Source of the DNA: DYMC01 sp035406705
GTDB taxonomy: Bacteria > Verrucomicrobiota > Lentisphaeria > Victivallales > GWF2-50-93
DNA: 64,000 nt
Assembly (NCBI GenBank): GCA_964426675.1
Contig: CAYRRM010000002.1
Location: 62,001-126,000, forward strand
Reading direction: 5' to 3'
Of the stretch, positions 8,601 through 18,894 are shown piece after piece (within the stretch, counting starts at the first letter, position 1; every line of letters begins with the position of its first letter). A program made the translations under genes and the position numbers. A model generated the notes under the pieces. It was not told the DNA's origin. It saw only the letters and a list, made by a program, of their open reading frames with translations, and did not search any database.

Positions 8601-8690
8601 TTGCGTGGGCTTTCAGAAAATTCTACAGCAAAATGCAGATTTCCAACCAGTATCAGAGGGAAAACAGCTATCCTAATCCTGCTTTCAATT
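8601..8690. repeat. Dispersed repeat copy A
   Basis: About 80 bases that align with 40467-40550. The identical core is CTTTCAGAAAATTCTACAG, followed by AAAATGCAG and then a looser match (AGTATCAGA against AGCATCAGA). Read on the + strand in one frame both copies give NxCxxFQKILQxNA, so this may be the remnant of a mobile gene end. It lies in the 256-bp gap between the pseudopilin terminator and addA; nothing else is seen in that gap. Confidence 0.6.
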
Positions 8691-8751
8691 TAAATACGAA
8701 CTGCGTTTTAGGTTATTTTGTACTTTCAAAAGAATTCTTAAAAACAAGCAG

Positions 8752-11700
8752 CTAATATGTTGGCATATCTCGTTTTTCTGAAATATGAAAAGGCACGTTT
8801 ATTATTTTCCCAATAGAGATAAATGCGATTTTCGCATGGATTTTTTCTTCTGGGAGGTCAATGAGTCGAGAAAGAGCCTTTCGGTATAAATCAAGTTGTG
8901 CATAATGGTGTTCAACTGCTAAAGGAATCTCTGATTCTAAAGAAATTTCATCACTTTTGTAGTCTAAGATAATAGCATCTTCTGCATTTCCAAACTCATC
9001 TTCTATAATAGTGACTCTGTCAAACTGTCCATTCACTAATTTATTATTGATTATTATAGAAAATGCTTTTTCTCGCCATAGTTTACATTTTTTCCCTGCA
9101 GGGAAAGATAATTCATTGCGAATTTCGCAAGCGTTAATAGCCTTTTTAAAAAGTTCAATAGCTTTATTTATAACATTCTCATTGGAAATAATCTTTTTGA
9201 ACTTAGGTTTACAACGCATTATAATATTTTCGACATTTTCATTATCAATCCATTCTATTTGTTCAAAAAGATAATGAATTATTGTACCAATTTCCAGAGC
9301 TTCTTCTGCAGATTCTGAAAAAATCTTGTTTACAGAAAGATAACTTTCTGTTTTTATCGCAGATGGAGTTAAAGCTTCAGGTTCAGTGGAAAATAATTCT
9401 ATAGGATGAATCTCTTTTTCTTCTTTTTCGTCGGCAATAAAATTCTCTTCTTTTTCCAGGCAATTAAACCAATCTTCATTTCCTTCTTCATATAGGAGCT
9501 GGAAAGTATTTTCATCTTCATTCTTTTTATCACCAGTTAGTGTTTTTATAAGAATATCCTGACTACGCACAACAGCGGTCTCATTTTTTAACGGAGGGTC
9601 TGCAATCATATATAGCGCGTCCCTGGCACGTGTCATAGCTACATACAATACGCAAATATTTTCGTAAGCAGATTCAATATTAAGTTCACTTATCCATTTT
9701 TTTAATTCTGGGTCAATTTCTGAGATAAATTTTTCTGGGAAGAGAAATACGGTTTTTGTTTTCAGGTTTTTATCTCTTTTTTCTTTTATTCCATCGGATA
9801 ATTTGTCGGTGATTATAGAATTTTGCTCATATAGTTCTGGTAAAAACACTATATCAAATTCAAGTCCTTTAGCTTTATGGATAGTTATGCATTGAACAAA
9901 ATTCTCTGAATTATTTTTAGGTGCAGAATAGTTATTTATAAAGTTTATAAAGTTGCTGCAATTTTTATCTCCACTTTTATCAAAAATTTCCGCGGCTTCA
10001 ATAAATTGCTTAATTCTCATTAAATTGAAATTATCAAATCTTATATTAGCCTCTTTCTCGAGTTTATTTTTCCAGAATATGATTGTTTTTGAAAAAGCCA
10101 TTTGGTGAATTTGCTCCAGAATGAGGAGGATTAGTTTTTCTTTGTCGGTTCCAATTAATTCTCTGAAAGGGGTCATTTGCAAATGTTGCCATGCGAAGTT
10201 ATCTATAGGGTGTTCTACAAATTTAAAAAGCGAGATAAATGCTGGTATTACGGCGTTATCGGTTAGTTTATTTTCTCCTTCATAGATGGCTGGTATTCCA
10301 AGTAAATGCAAGTGTTTAGCAATTTCTTTTGCAGTGTCGTTTTTTCTACAAAGGACAGCCACAGAAAAGCCACGTTCAAGGGGGCTAATCATTCCTATTT
10401 TTTCAGAGATAAATTTAGCCTTTAGTTCTATTAAATTATCTTTTTTCAGCTTATCCGTATTTTTGATTTGAAATAGAGCGCAATATCCTTTGTTAGCTTC
10501 TGACCTTGGTGTATGTTGGCTGAACTTCCATTTTTCTTTCAGTTCTTGCGGCAAAAATTGTAAGTTTTGTATATTAGCAAAAACTTTATTGATGGTATTT
10601 ATAATTTCAGGAGATGAGCGATAGGATTTTGTTAACTCCCTCCGTTTAATTTTATCACTATACTTTTCTAATATATTATCAAAAATTTCTGGTCTACCAC
10701 CACGCCATGAATAAATAGACTGTTTCTGATCCCCTACATAAAAAAATGACTTCTTTCCACTTGTATCTTGTATTACTTCATCGATTAAGTTTTCGATAAT
10801 CGCCCATTGTATAATACTTGTATCCTGGAATTCATCTATCAACCAATGACTAAATCTGGAATCAAGGCGATAATCAATATAGAGTTTATCTGCACTATTT
10901 ACTCTATGAGACGACAAAATATAATGGTTTTCGCCCAATATTTTATCTGGAGAAAGCAGGTATGGAATATCCTGAAAAGTTATTATTCCACTTGATCGTA
11001 TTACTGTGTCATAACTTTCTTCATAACGTTTTATGATTTTATATATGCCTGCTGTTTTATTGAGTTGTTTTTCGAACTTTATTTTTGCAATGTATTCAAT
11101 TATTTTTGCAATTATTGCGCACTCTTCGTTGGAGAAAGTAATGCTTTTATGACCGACTTTGATGGTGGCGTTTCCTTGTTTAAAGCTCTCATACGCAGAT
11201 ATGATATTGCTGAAATTATTTGGACTTTGATCGAGTTTTAAAGTAGGGTTTGTATCAATTATGGATGCAATTTCTGCAAAATCTGTGATTTTTTTTATTT
11301 CTTTATCGCCCAAATCTTTTCTTTTTTCTAATAGTTCTTTGAGTTTTGTGCTTAAACTATTAATATCATATTTTTGAAAAATAATAGAATTTTTTTCCCA
11401 TATCTTTTCTGGATTTCCCCACATACTTTCATCAGGACACAGTATATAAAGCTGGTGATGGCTTTCAATGTAGTTTTTGAGCAAGTTAAAAATTCTTTTT
11501 TCTTCTACACCAAATGTGGATTTTTTAAAATCCTCAATGAAATTTCTTAAATCTTGCTCATTAGAAATAGAATTTAAAACCTTCTTTAATACTGTCATTC
11601 TCACATAATCTTGCATCTGCTCATCTATTATGGAGATTTTTCCTGGAAGACCAAGTTCAAAGGCAAAGAAGGTCATAATTTTAACAAAGAAACTATCAAG

Positions 11701-11991
11701 TGTCCCTATTTGCAATTTGTGCATTGAAAGAAGGATATTAGATAATATTTCGATGTTTTTTTCTCGGGAGATACTTAATTCATCCTTGTTTTTTTCCGGA
11801 TTTTGTATTAATTGAATGAGGCGTTGAATTATTCGTTCAAAAATTTCACCTGCGGCATTACGTGTAAATGTGAGAACAACTATTTCTTCCGGTTTTGCTC
11901 CAGCAATCAGTAAAGATATATAGCGATTTACAAGCTGATATGTCTTTCCAGTTCCGGCGGAAGCAGAAATAGCCTCATTTTGAATTATCAT
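8752..11991 (-). CDS. addA: AddA/RecB-type UvrD-family helicase-nuclease
   Basis: About 1079 residues. Walker A ASAGTGKT lies at residues 10-17 from the chosen start. Walker B WLIDEFQDTS is near 385, GDQKQSIYSWRGG near 422, THKAKGLEF-type motif V (TIHKAKGLEFDIVFLPEL) near 695, and VAMTRARDAL near 785. The C-terminal part ends in a RecB-family nuclease: an EIGTIIHYLFE box, QFDRV, ILDYKSDE (the catalytic D..YK) and AQLDLYRKAL. The ATG at 11991 is preferred to 12006: GGAGG precedes it, and ATGA overlaps the stop of the AddB gene, giving translational coupling. The pair resects double-strand breaks for RecA-dependent recombination. Confidence 0.87.
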   Translation of the reverse strand: MIIQNEAISASAGTGKTYQLVNRYISLLIAGAKPEEIVVLTFTRNAAGEIFERIIQRLIQLIQNPEKNKDELSISREKNIEILSNILLSMHKLQIGTLDSFFVKIMTFFAFELGLPGKISIIDEQMQDYVRMTVLKKVLNSISNEQDLRNFIEDFKKSTFGVEEKRIFNLLKNYIESHHQLYILCPDESMWGNPEKIWEKNSIIFQKYDINSLSTKLKELLEKRKDLGDKEIKKITDFAEIASIIDTNPTLKLDQSPNNFSNIISAYESFKQGNATIKVGHKSITFSNEECAIIAKIIEYIAKIKFEKQLNKTAGIYKIIKRYEESYDTVIRSSGIITFQDIPYLLSPDKILGENHYILSSHRVNSADKLYIDYRLDSRFSHWLIDEFQDTSIIQWAIIENLIDEVIQDTSGKKSFFYVGDQKQSIYSWRGGRPEIFDNILEKYSDKIKRRELTKSYRSSPEIINTINKVFANIQNLQFLPQELKEKWKFSQHTPRSEANKGYCALFQIKNTDKLKKDNLIELKAKFISEKIGMISPLERGFSVAVLCRKNDTAKEIAKHLHLLGIPAIYEGENKLTDNAVIPAFISLFKFVEHPIDNFAWQHLQMTPFRELIGTDKEKLILLILEQIHQMAFSKTIIFWKNKLEKEANIRFDNFNLMRIKQFIEAAEIFDKSGDKNCSNFINFINNYSAPKNNSENFVQCITIHKAKGLEFDIVFLPELYEQNSIITDKLSDGIKEKRDKNLKTKTVFLFPEKFISEIDPELKKWISELNIESAYENICVLYVAMTRARDALYMIADPPLKNETAVVRSQDILIKTLTGDKKNEDENTFQLLYEEGNEDWFNCLEKEENFIADEKEEKEIHPIELFSTEPEALTPSAIKTESYLSVNKIFSESAEEALEIGTIIHYLFEQIEWIDNENVENIIMRCKPKFKKIISNENVINKAIELFKKAINACEIRNELSFPAGKKCKLWREKAFSIIINNKLVNGQFDRVTIIEDEFGNAEDAIILDYKSDEISLESEIPLAVEHHYAQLDLYRKALSRLIDLPEEKIHAKIAFISIGKIINVPFHISEKRDMPTY

Positions 11992-14729
11992 AATTCCTCC
12001 ACACATTTTGATACTTCATCCGGGAAGATTCTTTCAAAATCATCATATTTGACGTTTTCAGATGGTGGCCAGAAGACAGCATTTTCAATTTTTTCTATGA
12101 TTTTTTCGGCGCAATTTCTGGCAGAAGTGATTTCTGATTCGCCAAAGTCTTCCCAGATTTCTATTCTGCTGTCCTCTAAGGCTTTAGGTAGGTTGAAATA
12201 AGCGCATATGATATTTTTGTCACAAAATTCATTGCATTGTTTTAACATAGAAGCGTAAAGAGGAAGTTGCAGGTCTAACCACGCTTTATTGCTGTTGTTT
12301 ATTTTAAGAAAATCCGGAGTATCATTGGAAGAACTGCCAAGATGAACTTTTGCAGGATTTTCAGCTTTATCAGAAGTTTTATAATCAATAATCATTATTG
12401 ATTTTTCATCAGGAGATATATCAATTCTATCAATTCGACCTTTTATCTTTGTTTTGGATATAGTAAGTTCCAATGAAAACTCTGTTTTAACTATTTTCCA
12501 TCCATTTTTATTTTGTTCTGATTGAATTTCTGCGAACTTCGCAAGTCGATTTTTCATAGTTTCAAGTTGGATTAATACGCTTGCATTAGGAATTCTCCCA
12601 TAGCGATGTGATATTATTTTATCGAGAGTTGAAAATAGGAATTTTCTTATTTCTTCTTTGTTTTGTGACTTTGATATTCTTCCCTCCTTTGCAAATTTTT
12701 CCAGGACGTTATGTATGATTTCCCCAAAATCAAAATGATCTAACTCGATTTTTTCATCGTATTCTTCCATCTTTAATATTTTTTTAAGGTAAAATCTGAA
12801 TGGACATATGATATAGGACTTAAAATCTGATACGCTGAGACTGTCCGGAATTTTTTTCTCGGAAACCTTCAATTTCCACGCTAATTCGGATGTTAGAAAA
12901 TCATATTTTTTACGATTAAGAGCTTTAAAAAGTTTTTCTGCTCGTTTTATAAGTTCTTCTGGATCAGATAGAAATAAGAGCCTTGACGGCATAATAGATT
13001 CCTCATTGCAGTTAGTCTTACCTACTATACAACTAACGGCTCCTTTTTTTCTCGATTTCACTATAGATTGCATCAAGTATATATCTCTTGTAAAACGTTG
13101 CTTATTATTGCGGAGTCCTATTTTTTCTCTTACTGAATCCGGGAGAAATACGTGCCCTGAAAGTGATTCTGGCAAAAATCCCTCATTTACCCCGCATAAA
13201 ATAATTTCATTTGAATTATCAAACTGAGCTTCAAGCCAGCCTGAGAGAGGAATGGCTCCTTTTTTGATTTCAGAATAAAGAGTTTTTCTTGCAATATCAT
13301 TCAGAAAAATATAGAATTTTTCTTCTATAGGTAAATTTGATTTTTCAAGAGCCGAACCTTTGATTTCATTAATAGATTCTTTTAGCACATTAAATATATT
13401 GTCGGGAGAGACAAGAGAGTTAAATTCATATGATTCTAAATTTTGTTGAGAGGAAAAAATATTGATTACAAAGTTTTTTATAGCATGGCTAATAGGAGGT
13501 ATTTTAAAATCAGAAGAGAGTTTTTGAATTTCTGATATTGCAATTTTTATATTCTTGTATTTTTCCGGAATATTTTCTAAATCAGCATCTTTTGGTAAAG
13601 ACTCGTTTTGAAATTTGTCTATTTCATCAAGAAGTTCTGGGATTAAAAACGAATATTTTGACTTTAAAAATATTAAAACGGAGGAATTTCGCAAAAAATT
13701 TGCAAATGATTCAAAACTATTTGTTGAAAGAAAATCATAAAAAGATTTGAATAAGTAAAATATTGAAAATGATTTAAATGGATATCCAGCGGGGTTGTAA
13801 GTATTTATGCCCCTTTCCATTAGAAATCGTTCAATATTTTGAGCGAGGTCATTGTTTAATAAAATGATTGAACAGCTATTGGAGGGCTTTTCTAAACTCT
13901 GGATTAATTTTTTTACAGTGAGCTCAGCTTGTTCAACTGGATTTCCCTCGATATAAATATTTTCAAGGTTTATTTCAATATTGCTATTTTCCCATTTTCC
14001 TGGCAATGGCCTGCCATAGTCATCAAACGAATCAACAAGCTCCGGAGGAGCATGTATCCATATTTCAATGTTTATTTTTTCTGCGAGTTTTTCTATTTTT
14101 CTTATGAATAAAGGAGTTGGATCACACAAGGCGAGAAGAATAATTTTCGAAATATTCCCAAGTTCTTCGTATTTTATTTGTGAATTAATCTTTGTAATTT
14201 CAGGATCTTCAAAATTATTTTCTTTAAGATTTTTAAGATATAGATTTTCAAGTTCTGCCATAGCCTTCCATCGTTCAATCTCCTCAATGCCAAATTGTTC
14301 TGCATTTTTAGCAACGGAATTGATTGTATGAGCATTTTCAGAAAGAGTTTTGCGTAAATCGCAAAAATCTTCTGCAAATCTAATTATAATGTCAATATTT
14401 TGAGTATTTCTTATTTTTAATGCATCTAATACTTCCTTAGGAGCTGTCCGAATCGTTTGAATCCATAGAAAAATAAGATCCTGTGAAGGAATATTTTTTT
14501 CCTTAAGACATAGTGATAAGAAAAAATCTGGTGTCACAAATAAAGGCGGTATAAAACCATTTACAAAATGATTGGCAAGCGCTAATTTTATTCTCTTTCC
14601 AGAATTTTTAGTTTGGCTTACTACACAGGTAGAGCTTAAATCTGGCGGTTTTCCCTTTGCTTCTTTTGTCAATCTTTCAACAACTGTAGAGATTAAATTT
14701 TTATTCCAATTTAAAAATACTTTGTTCAT
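11988..14729 (-). CDS. addB: AddB-type PD-(D/E)XK exonuclease subunit
   Basis: 913 residues, first gene of the addB-addA pair. The C-terminal third is a Cas4/RecB-like nuclease: SVSDFKSYIICPFRFYLKKIL, then FGEIIHNVLEKF, GRIDRIDI, MIIDYKTSD and LDLQLPLYA, giving the D-x(n)-DYK catalytic set. The N-terminus has no complete Walker A (only TKNSGKR), so the helicase-like half is probably inactive, as in alphaproteobacterial AddB and in RecC-like subunits. The cysteine in SYIICPF may be the first ligand of the AddB iron-sulfur cluster; I could not place the other three with confidence. Confidence 0.8.
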   Translation of the reverse strand: MNKVFLNWNKNLISTVVERLTKEAKGKPPDLSSTCVVSQTKNSGKRIKLALANHFVNGFIPPLFVTPDFFLSLCLKEKNIPSQDLIFLWIQTIRTAPKEVLDALKIRNTQNIDIIIRFAEDFCDLRKTLSENAHTINSVAKNAEQFGIEEIERWKAMAELENLYLKNLKENNFEDPEITKINSQIKYEELGNISKIILLALCDPTPLFIRKIEKLAEKINIEIWIHAPPELVDSFDDYGRPLPGKWENSNIEINLENIYIEGNPVEQAELTVKKLIQSLEKPSNSCSIILLNNDLAQNIERFLMERGINTYNPAGYPFKSFSIFYLFKSFYDFLSTNSFESFANFLRNSSVLIFLKSKYSFLIPELLDEIDKFQNESLPKDADLENIPEKYKNIKIAISEIQKLSSDFKIPPISHAIKNFVINIFSSQQNLESYEFNSLVSPDNIFNVLKESINEIKGSALEKSNLPIEEKFYIFLNDIARKTLYSEIKKGAIPLSGWLEAQFDNSNEIILCGVNEGFLPESLSGHVFLPDSVREKIGLRNNKQRFTRDIYLMQSIVKSRKKGAVSCIVGKTNCNEESIMPSRLLFLSDPEELIKRAEKLFKALNRKKYDFLTSELAWKLKVSEKKIPDSLSVSDFKSYIICPFRFYLKKILKMEEYDEKIELDHFDFGEIIHNVLEKFAKEGRISKSQNKEEIRKFLFSTLDKIISHRYGRIPNASVLIQLETMKNRLAKFAEIQSEQNKNGWKIVKTEFSLELTISKTKIKGRIDRIDISPDEKSIMIIDYKTSDKAENPAKVHLGSSSNDTPDFLKINNSNKAWLDLQLPLYASMLKQCNEFCDKNIICAYFNLPKALEDSRIEIWEDFGESEITSARNCAEKIIEKIENAVFWPPSENVKYDDFERIFPDEVSKCVEEL

Positions 14730-14780
14730 GATATTAAAAATTTTCGTAATGTAAGTCTAAAAAATTAAAAGTAATAGCAC

Positions 14781-15401
14781 TTAAGATAGAGATTTCAATA
14801 CTTCTGTAAATTCATCGAGTGATTTTGCTTTTAAAAAGGGATTTTTTTCTTTTTCTTCTTTTAGTGAACGAAATGGAACTGCACCATAATTATGGCCTGA
14901 AAATATTAAGTTAGAGTCTGGAAGGTTTTTTATCTTTTGAAGAGAATCAAACATTATCCGCGGTTTACAATAACCAATATAATCTATGAAGAGAGTATCT
15001 CCGGTAAATATGCCTAAATTATCTGACAAGCGGTATGTGATACTATCCTCAGTATGTCCCGGCGTATAAATAGCCTCTACAAATACTGAACCAAGGGGGA
15101 TTTTTTCTCCATCGTTAATGTTATAATCTTTCTTGAAAGGCAATTTTGGATGCCCTGCGACTTTCGCACGGAAAAATTTTTGAATATCATTTAAACCGGA
15201 AATATGGTCGAAATGTCCGTGAGTGAGTAAAATGTATTTTGCTTTAATTCCGGGTATATTTTTAATTTCTTTTTCTATCAAGTTTATATCCCCGCAGGGG
15301 TCAATGACAATGGATTCTAAAGAGTTTTTTTCAATTATTAGATAAGAAAAATTATTATCAAAACCGCCTGTCAAGATTTGTTTTACAATGAATTCAGACA
15401 T
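14781..15401 (-). CDS. MBL-fold metallo-hydrolase (glyoxalase II-like)
   Basis: 206 residues from the ATG at 15401. LLTHGHFDHISGL carries the HxHxDH metal motif; further ligands sit in YTPGHTEDS, FTGDTLFIDYIG and FSGHNYG. This layout is that of persulfide-dioxygenase or glyoxalase-II-like hydrolases. The in-frame start at 15428 would add nine residues with no ribosome site. The ATG at 15401 overlaps the last codons of the FHA gene upstream, suggesting coupling. Substrate unknown. Confidence 0.8.
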   Translation of the reverse strand: MSEFIVKQILTGGFDNNFSYLIIEKNSLESIVIDPCGDINLIEKEIKNIPGIKAKYILLTHGHFDHISGLNDIQKFFRAKVAGHPKLPFKKDYNINDGEKIPLGSVFVEAIYTPGHTEDSITYRLSDNLGIFTGDTLFIDYIGYCKPRIMFDSLQKIKNLPDSNLIFSGHNYGAVPFRSLKEEKEKNPFLKAKSLDEFTEVLKSLS

Positions 15402-16497
15402 AACTAAGGATAAACTTTTCCTCTCCAAATTCTATTATGTCGCCTGGGTGAACAGTTCTTTTGCTGATGCGTTCTCCGTTTACATATGTACCATTTGTGC
15501 TGTAACAATCAAGGAGCATAATGCAATTCTCATAAACAATTACCTGTGCATGTTTTTTTGAAACGGTCTTACTGTTGATAACAATATTTGCTTGAACCGG
15601 GTCTCTCCCTATAAATCCTGATTTTCCAGCGGCTGGCATATATAAGATACTCTTCTTTGTTCCGTCAGAATTTTTTGTTGCTGGTAATAGAACAAGTCTT
15701 TCCGCATTTAATTTATCTATACCGGTACTAATTTTTATTTCTGCGCTATTTTTTGTATCTGGAAGTTCAAATGTGGCAGTAGTTTTTCCAAGAGATATTG
15801 TTGAACCTCTAAGGATGAGCCTTGCCTCATTACAGGGGGCCGAATTTACGAGTATAGGAGTGGAAGGATCAAGAGGTTGGATAAAAAATTCTCTATTCTT
15901 CTCATAAATTGCTGCAATAAAGTCTGCTTCTCCAACAGTAAGGTCGGAGTATGAATGTTTTCCAATAAGGCATAATTTTTCTCTTAGAAAAGAGTGTTCT
16001 GTATCATTTATTTTTAATGCAAATTCATTATTAAAAGGAGGTCCTTGTTTGTTTAATTTTGTAGTTTTTCCATCATCATTCAGGGCTGATATGATAAAAC
16101 TTGTTCCATTATTATTCATTATGAGAACTTTTTCACCTTTTTCCATTATAAAGTGGTTCAAAATTTGCCCATTAAAAGAGAATTTTGCTGATGCCCTTCC
16201 GGTATTTAATATAACCCACTTGTCGTCGCATTTTTGCAATACAATGGCTCCGGAAAAATTTGGAATAAGGCTGACAGGTAAATCCGAATCAGCATTGTTA
16301 TCTGTTATAAGCACCCGTTCGCGAGTTGGTTCAAAAAGTTTTTCTTTCCATCCTGTATGTGTATAGATAAGTATCGACAGGCGTCCCGAAGCTGGTTCTG
16401 TCTTAATAATCTGTTTTTTTAAATTTATGTTTGTCGAATCCCCTTGTGGGTTTATGACATCCATATTGACCCCCAAATTTGAGTAAATATAGCTCAT
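15394..16497 (-). CDS. FHA-domain protein with two FHA modules
   Basis: 367 residues and no signal peptide. The C-terminal 100 residues are a clear FHA phosphothreonine-binding domain: FIGRDPVQANIVI, TVSKKHAQVIVYE, DCYSTNGTYVNGERI, GDIIEFGEEKFIL. A second, more divergent module spans about 160-250 (LIGKHSYSDLTVG, VNSAPCNEARLI), and the first 130 residues may be a third. It should recognise phosphothreonine partners; no Ser/Thr kinase lies nearby. A strong AAGGAG site precedes the ATG. It overlaps the MBL-fold gene downstream. Confidence 0.82.
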   Translation of the reverse strand: MSYIYSNLGVNMDVINPQGDSTNINLKKQIIKTEPASGRLSILIYTHTGWKEKLFEPTRERVLITDNNADSDLPVSLIPNFSGAIVLQKCDDKWVILNTGRASAKFSFNGQILNHFIMEKGEKVLIMNNNGTSFIISALNDDGKTTKLNKQGPPFNNEFALKINDTEHSFLREKLCLIGKHSYSDLTVGEADFIAAIYEKNREFFIQPLDPSTPILVNSAPCNEARLILRGSTISLGKTTATFELPDTKNSAEIKISTGIDKLNAERLVLLPATKNSDGTKKSILYMPAAGKSGFIGRDPVQANIVINSKTVSKKHAQVIVYENCIMLLDCYSTNGTYVNGERISKRTVHPGDIIEFGEEKFILSYV

Positions 16498-16567
16498 AAC
16501 TTCTCCTTTTTCAACTATGTTTAAAGTCTTTAGAGAAGTAATGTAGCAAAATTCATACCAGAATATT

Positions 16568-18892
16568 TTATTTTTCCATTTTTATCTCTGAAAAAATTTT
16601 TCTCCCGCATAACGTTTTTGTAGTTCCATTAAATCCTTTTATTATTACTTCAGCTTTTTTGGGAATAGTCATACTGGCTGATAATTTTTTGCCATCATTT
16701 ATTATTTTTACCCTTACTGTTCCGAAAGGTGTTGGCGCTGAGCCTGATATTTCCGGGTATGGGGAAGGTTTTGGGGAAAAGAGAATTTTTTTAAAACCAG
16801 GTTCTGCAGGTTTAATTCCAAGAAAAACTGTGATAAACTCATAGAGGGGTGATGAACTCCAGGCGTGACAATCACTTCGAGGAGCTACAGGTGTTTCAGG
16901 AAAAGTACTTAATCCAAGGTCGAGTTGTTGTTTCCAATTTTCCAATTGTTTCCAGAAATACTCAAAACAACCGGTTTTTTCCCATGCTCTGAAGAGATAA
17001 AAAGAAAAATAAAGAGTTGCTTTACTCATTTTATTATCAGAATAAAGTCTTTTCGCAAGAGATACTGCGTCATTCCCTTTCGATGCTCCTGAAATAATAG
17101 CCCATGCGTTGCAATGCTGGCTTATAAATTTTTCCCCTGGAATATCCAGGTATACTCCATCACTTGTGCGACAGAACTTGTTTACTGCAGAGATTGTTTT
17201 TTTTGCTAAATTCATAAAATATTTGGAGTCTTTTCCAATCTCGTTGGCAAGATATGAAGCATTCTGAAGAGCATAAGCATATTGTAAATTATTTATAGTA
17301 AGTGGAACGCATTTATCACGCCCCGGATTTCCCCCCGGCCATTCAGGCAACCAATCAGTAAAGTTCCAATATGGCAAATGTCCAATAAGTCCATTCGGCA
17401 ACCTTCTTCTCTCAAACCAGTGTATAACGGAATAAATTCCCTCAAACAATTCGTTTATAAAATCCTTATCACCAAAGTATTCATAGTAATCTTTTATCAT
17501 CATAATCCAGTATAGGCTAAAACCCGGTATAACCTGTGTCCATGAGGACGGATACCTTGATTGTGTTATGCCCTCAGCAAGTCTGGATCTATCAAAATGC
17601 TTTATGGCTTGCTTTCCTAATCTCCCATCGCCTGTTAAACTGTATGATATTAAAGCTTGAATCCTTGTGTCTCCTACATATTGCAACTGCTCATAATATG
17701 GGCAATCAAAGTAATGCTCATTTGCGCATAATCTTGCAGTATGCCAGCCTATTTCCCAGATTTTGCGAATTTCGCAATCTTTTGCATCAAAATTTGCTTT
17801 TAAATTAAAAGGATACATGCAGGTTCTGAAAGAAAAAGATTTTACTGAAAGCTTTTTATTGTCATTATTTTTAACTTCTATTTCAATAAACCTGAATGTT
17901 CTGAACCAAAAAGGTTCGAAGAGGTCTTCCAATCCACTTAAAATCAATTTATCGCTATAACCAAAGACTACTCCATTGGGATCATCCCTTTTTATCTTTT
18001 TCCCATTAACGAATAATGCTTCTGAATATCTGATAATAACTTCAACCCCTTTTTCTCCTTTTAAGTTTAGAATAGGGAATGCTGTATAAAGTTTTCCCGC
18101 GTCCAATGTAATTTTTGCATTGCCATTGATCTGTAATTCAGTTCCTGTAAGAAGAGCATTTGCTGAGTCTAAAGTTATATTCTCGGTTTTCACTATTGAA
18201 GAAAATATCTTTTTTTCCTCTTCCATTTGTGGTATTTCACGTGGAATTAACCACCATCGACTTGTAGGATTTTTAATATTTCCCTTCTGAAGTGCGGGGG
18301 AAAGTTTAATTACGGGTCTCCACGAAGGATCTATCTCAAAATTATGCACAGTTCTATCAATAAAGTTAAAGTTCACTTCTTCTTCCGGAGGACTTATTAA
18401 AAATGTTCTGAGAGAATATTCAGCATCATGAGGGCGATTTCTTACAGAGTTATCTTCTTTACAAAGCCATTGTTCTGGAGTATCAAGGGAAATAACTTTT
18501 TTGCGCCCCAAGAATATTCCTCCCGCGCACACAAACGCAAGTCCAGTTCCAGTTTCTGCAAGGGCAACTTCTTTGCCTTCAATTGTTTGGGGCTTATCTC
18601 TGAATTGAATTACTTTTGCACATAGAACATGTTTCCCTTTTGTGAGGGAGATTTCATAGTTTTCGTAATTCCAATGGTGTAGATCACTCCTGCACGGACC
18701 TCTACCAATAACTTTTCCATTTAAATATAAAATATACCTATTATCAGCGGAAACGGAAATTTTCAATCTGGCGTTTTGAATTTTTACTTCAAAGCTTTGC
18801 CTGAACCAACAATGGGAAATATTTTTCTGATGCCAGTCTGGATGTGTGCACCAAAAGATTTCTTTTTCATCAGGGAAAAACCCTTTAATCAT
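16568..18892 (-). CDS. GH78 alpha-L-rhamnosidase-like glycoside hydrolase
   Basis: 774 residues, no signal peptide seen. Residues about 25-110 look like the N-terminal beta-sandwich (ISVSADNRYILYLNGKVIGRGP). The (alpha/alpha)6 barrel starts near 375 with YFDCPYYEQLQYVGDTRIQ, a strong GH78 signature around the general-acid region. WNFTDWLPEWPGG and AWSSSPLYEFITVFLGIKP follow, the latter typical of the GH78 C-terminus. It probably removes terminal rhamnose or a related sugar from taken-up oligosaccharides. The start lies 2 bp after the formyltransferase-like gene upstream, so the two are one transcription unit. Confidence 0.83.
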   Translation of the reverse strand: MIKGFFPDEKEIFWCTHPDWHQKNISHCWFRQSFEVKIQNARLKISVSADNRYILYLNGKVIGRGPCRSDLHHWNYENYEISLTKGKHVLCAKVIQFRDKPQTIEGKEVALAETGTGLAFVCAGGIFLGRKKVISLDTPEQWLCKEDNSVRNRPHDAEYSLRTFLISPPEEEVNFNFIDRTVHNFEIDPSWRPVIKLSPALQKGNIKNPTSRWWLIPREIPQMEEEKKIFSSIVKTENITLDSANALLTGTELQINGNAKITLDAGKLYTAFPILNLKGEKGVEVIIRYSEALFVNGKKIKRDDPNGVVFGYSDKLILSGLEDLFEPFWFRTFRFIEIEVKNNDNKKLSVKSFSFRTCMYPFNLKANFDAKDCEIRKIWEIGWHTARLCANEHYFDCPYYEQLQYVGDTRIQALISYSLTGDGRLGKQAIKHFDRSRLAEGITQSRYPSSWTQVIPGFSLYWIMMIKDYYEYFGDKDFINELFEGIYSVIHWFERRRLPNGLIGHLPYWNFTDWLPEWPGGNPGRDKCVPLTINNLQYAYALQNASYLANEIGKDSKYFMNLAKKTISAVNKFCRTSDGVYLDIPGEKFISQHCNAWAIISGASKGNDAVSLAKRLYSDNKMSKATLYFSFYLFRAWEKTGCFEYFWKQLENWKQQLDLGLSTFPETPVAPRSDCHAWSSSPLYEFITVFLGIKPAEPGFKKILFSPKPSPYPEISGSAPTPFGTVRVKIINDGKKLSASMTIPKKAEVIIKGFNGTTKTLCGRKIFSEIKMEK

Positions 18893-18894
18893 AT

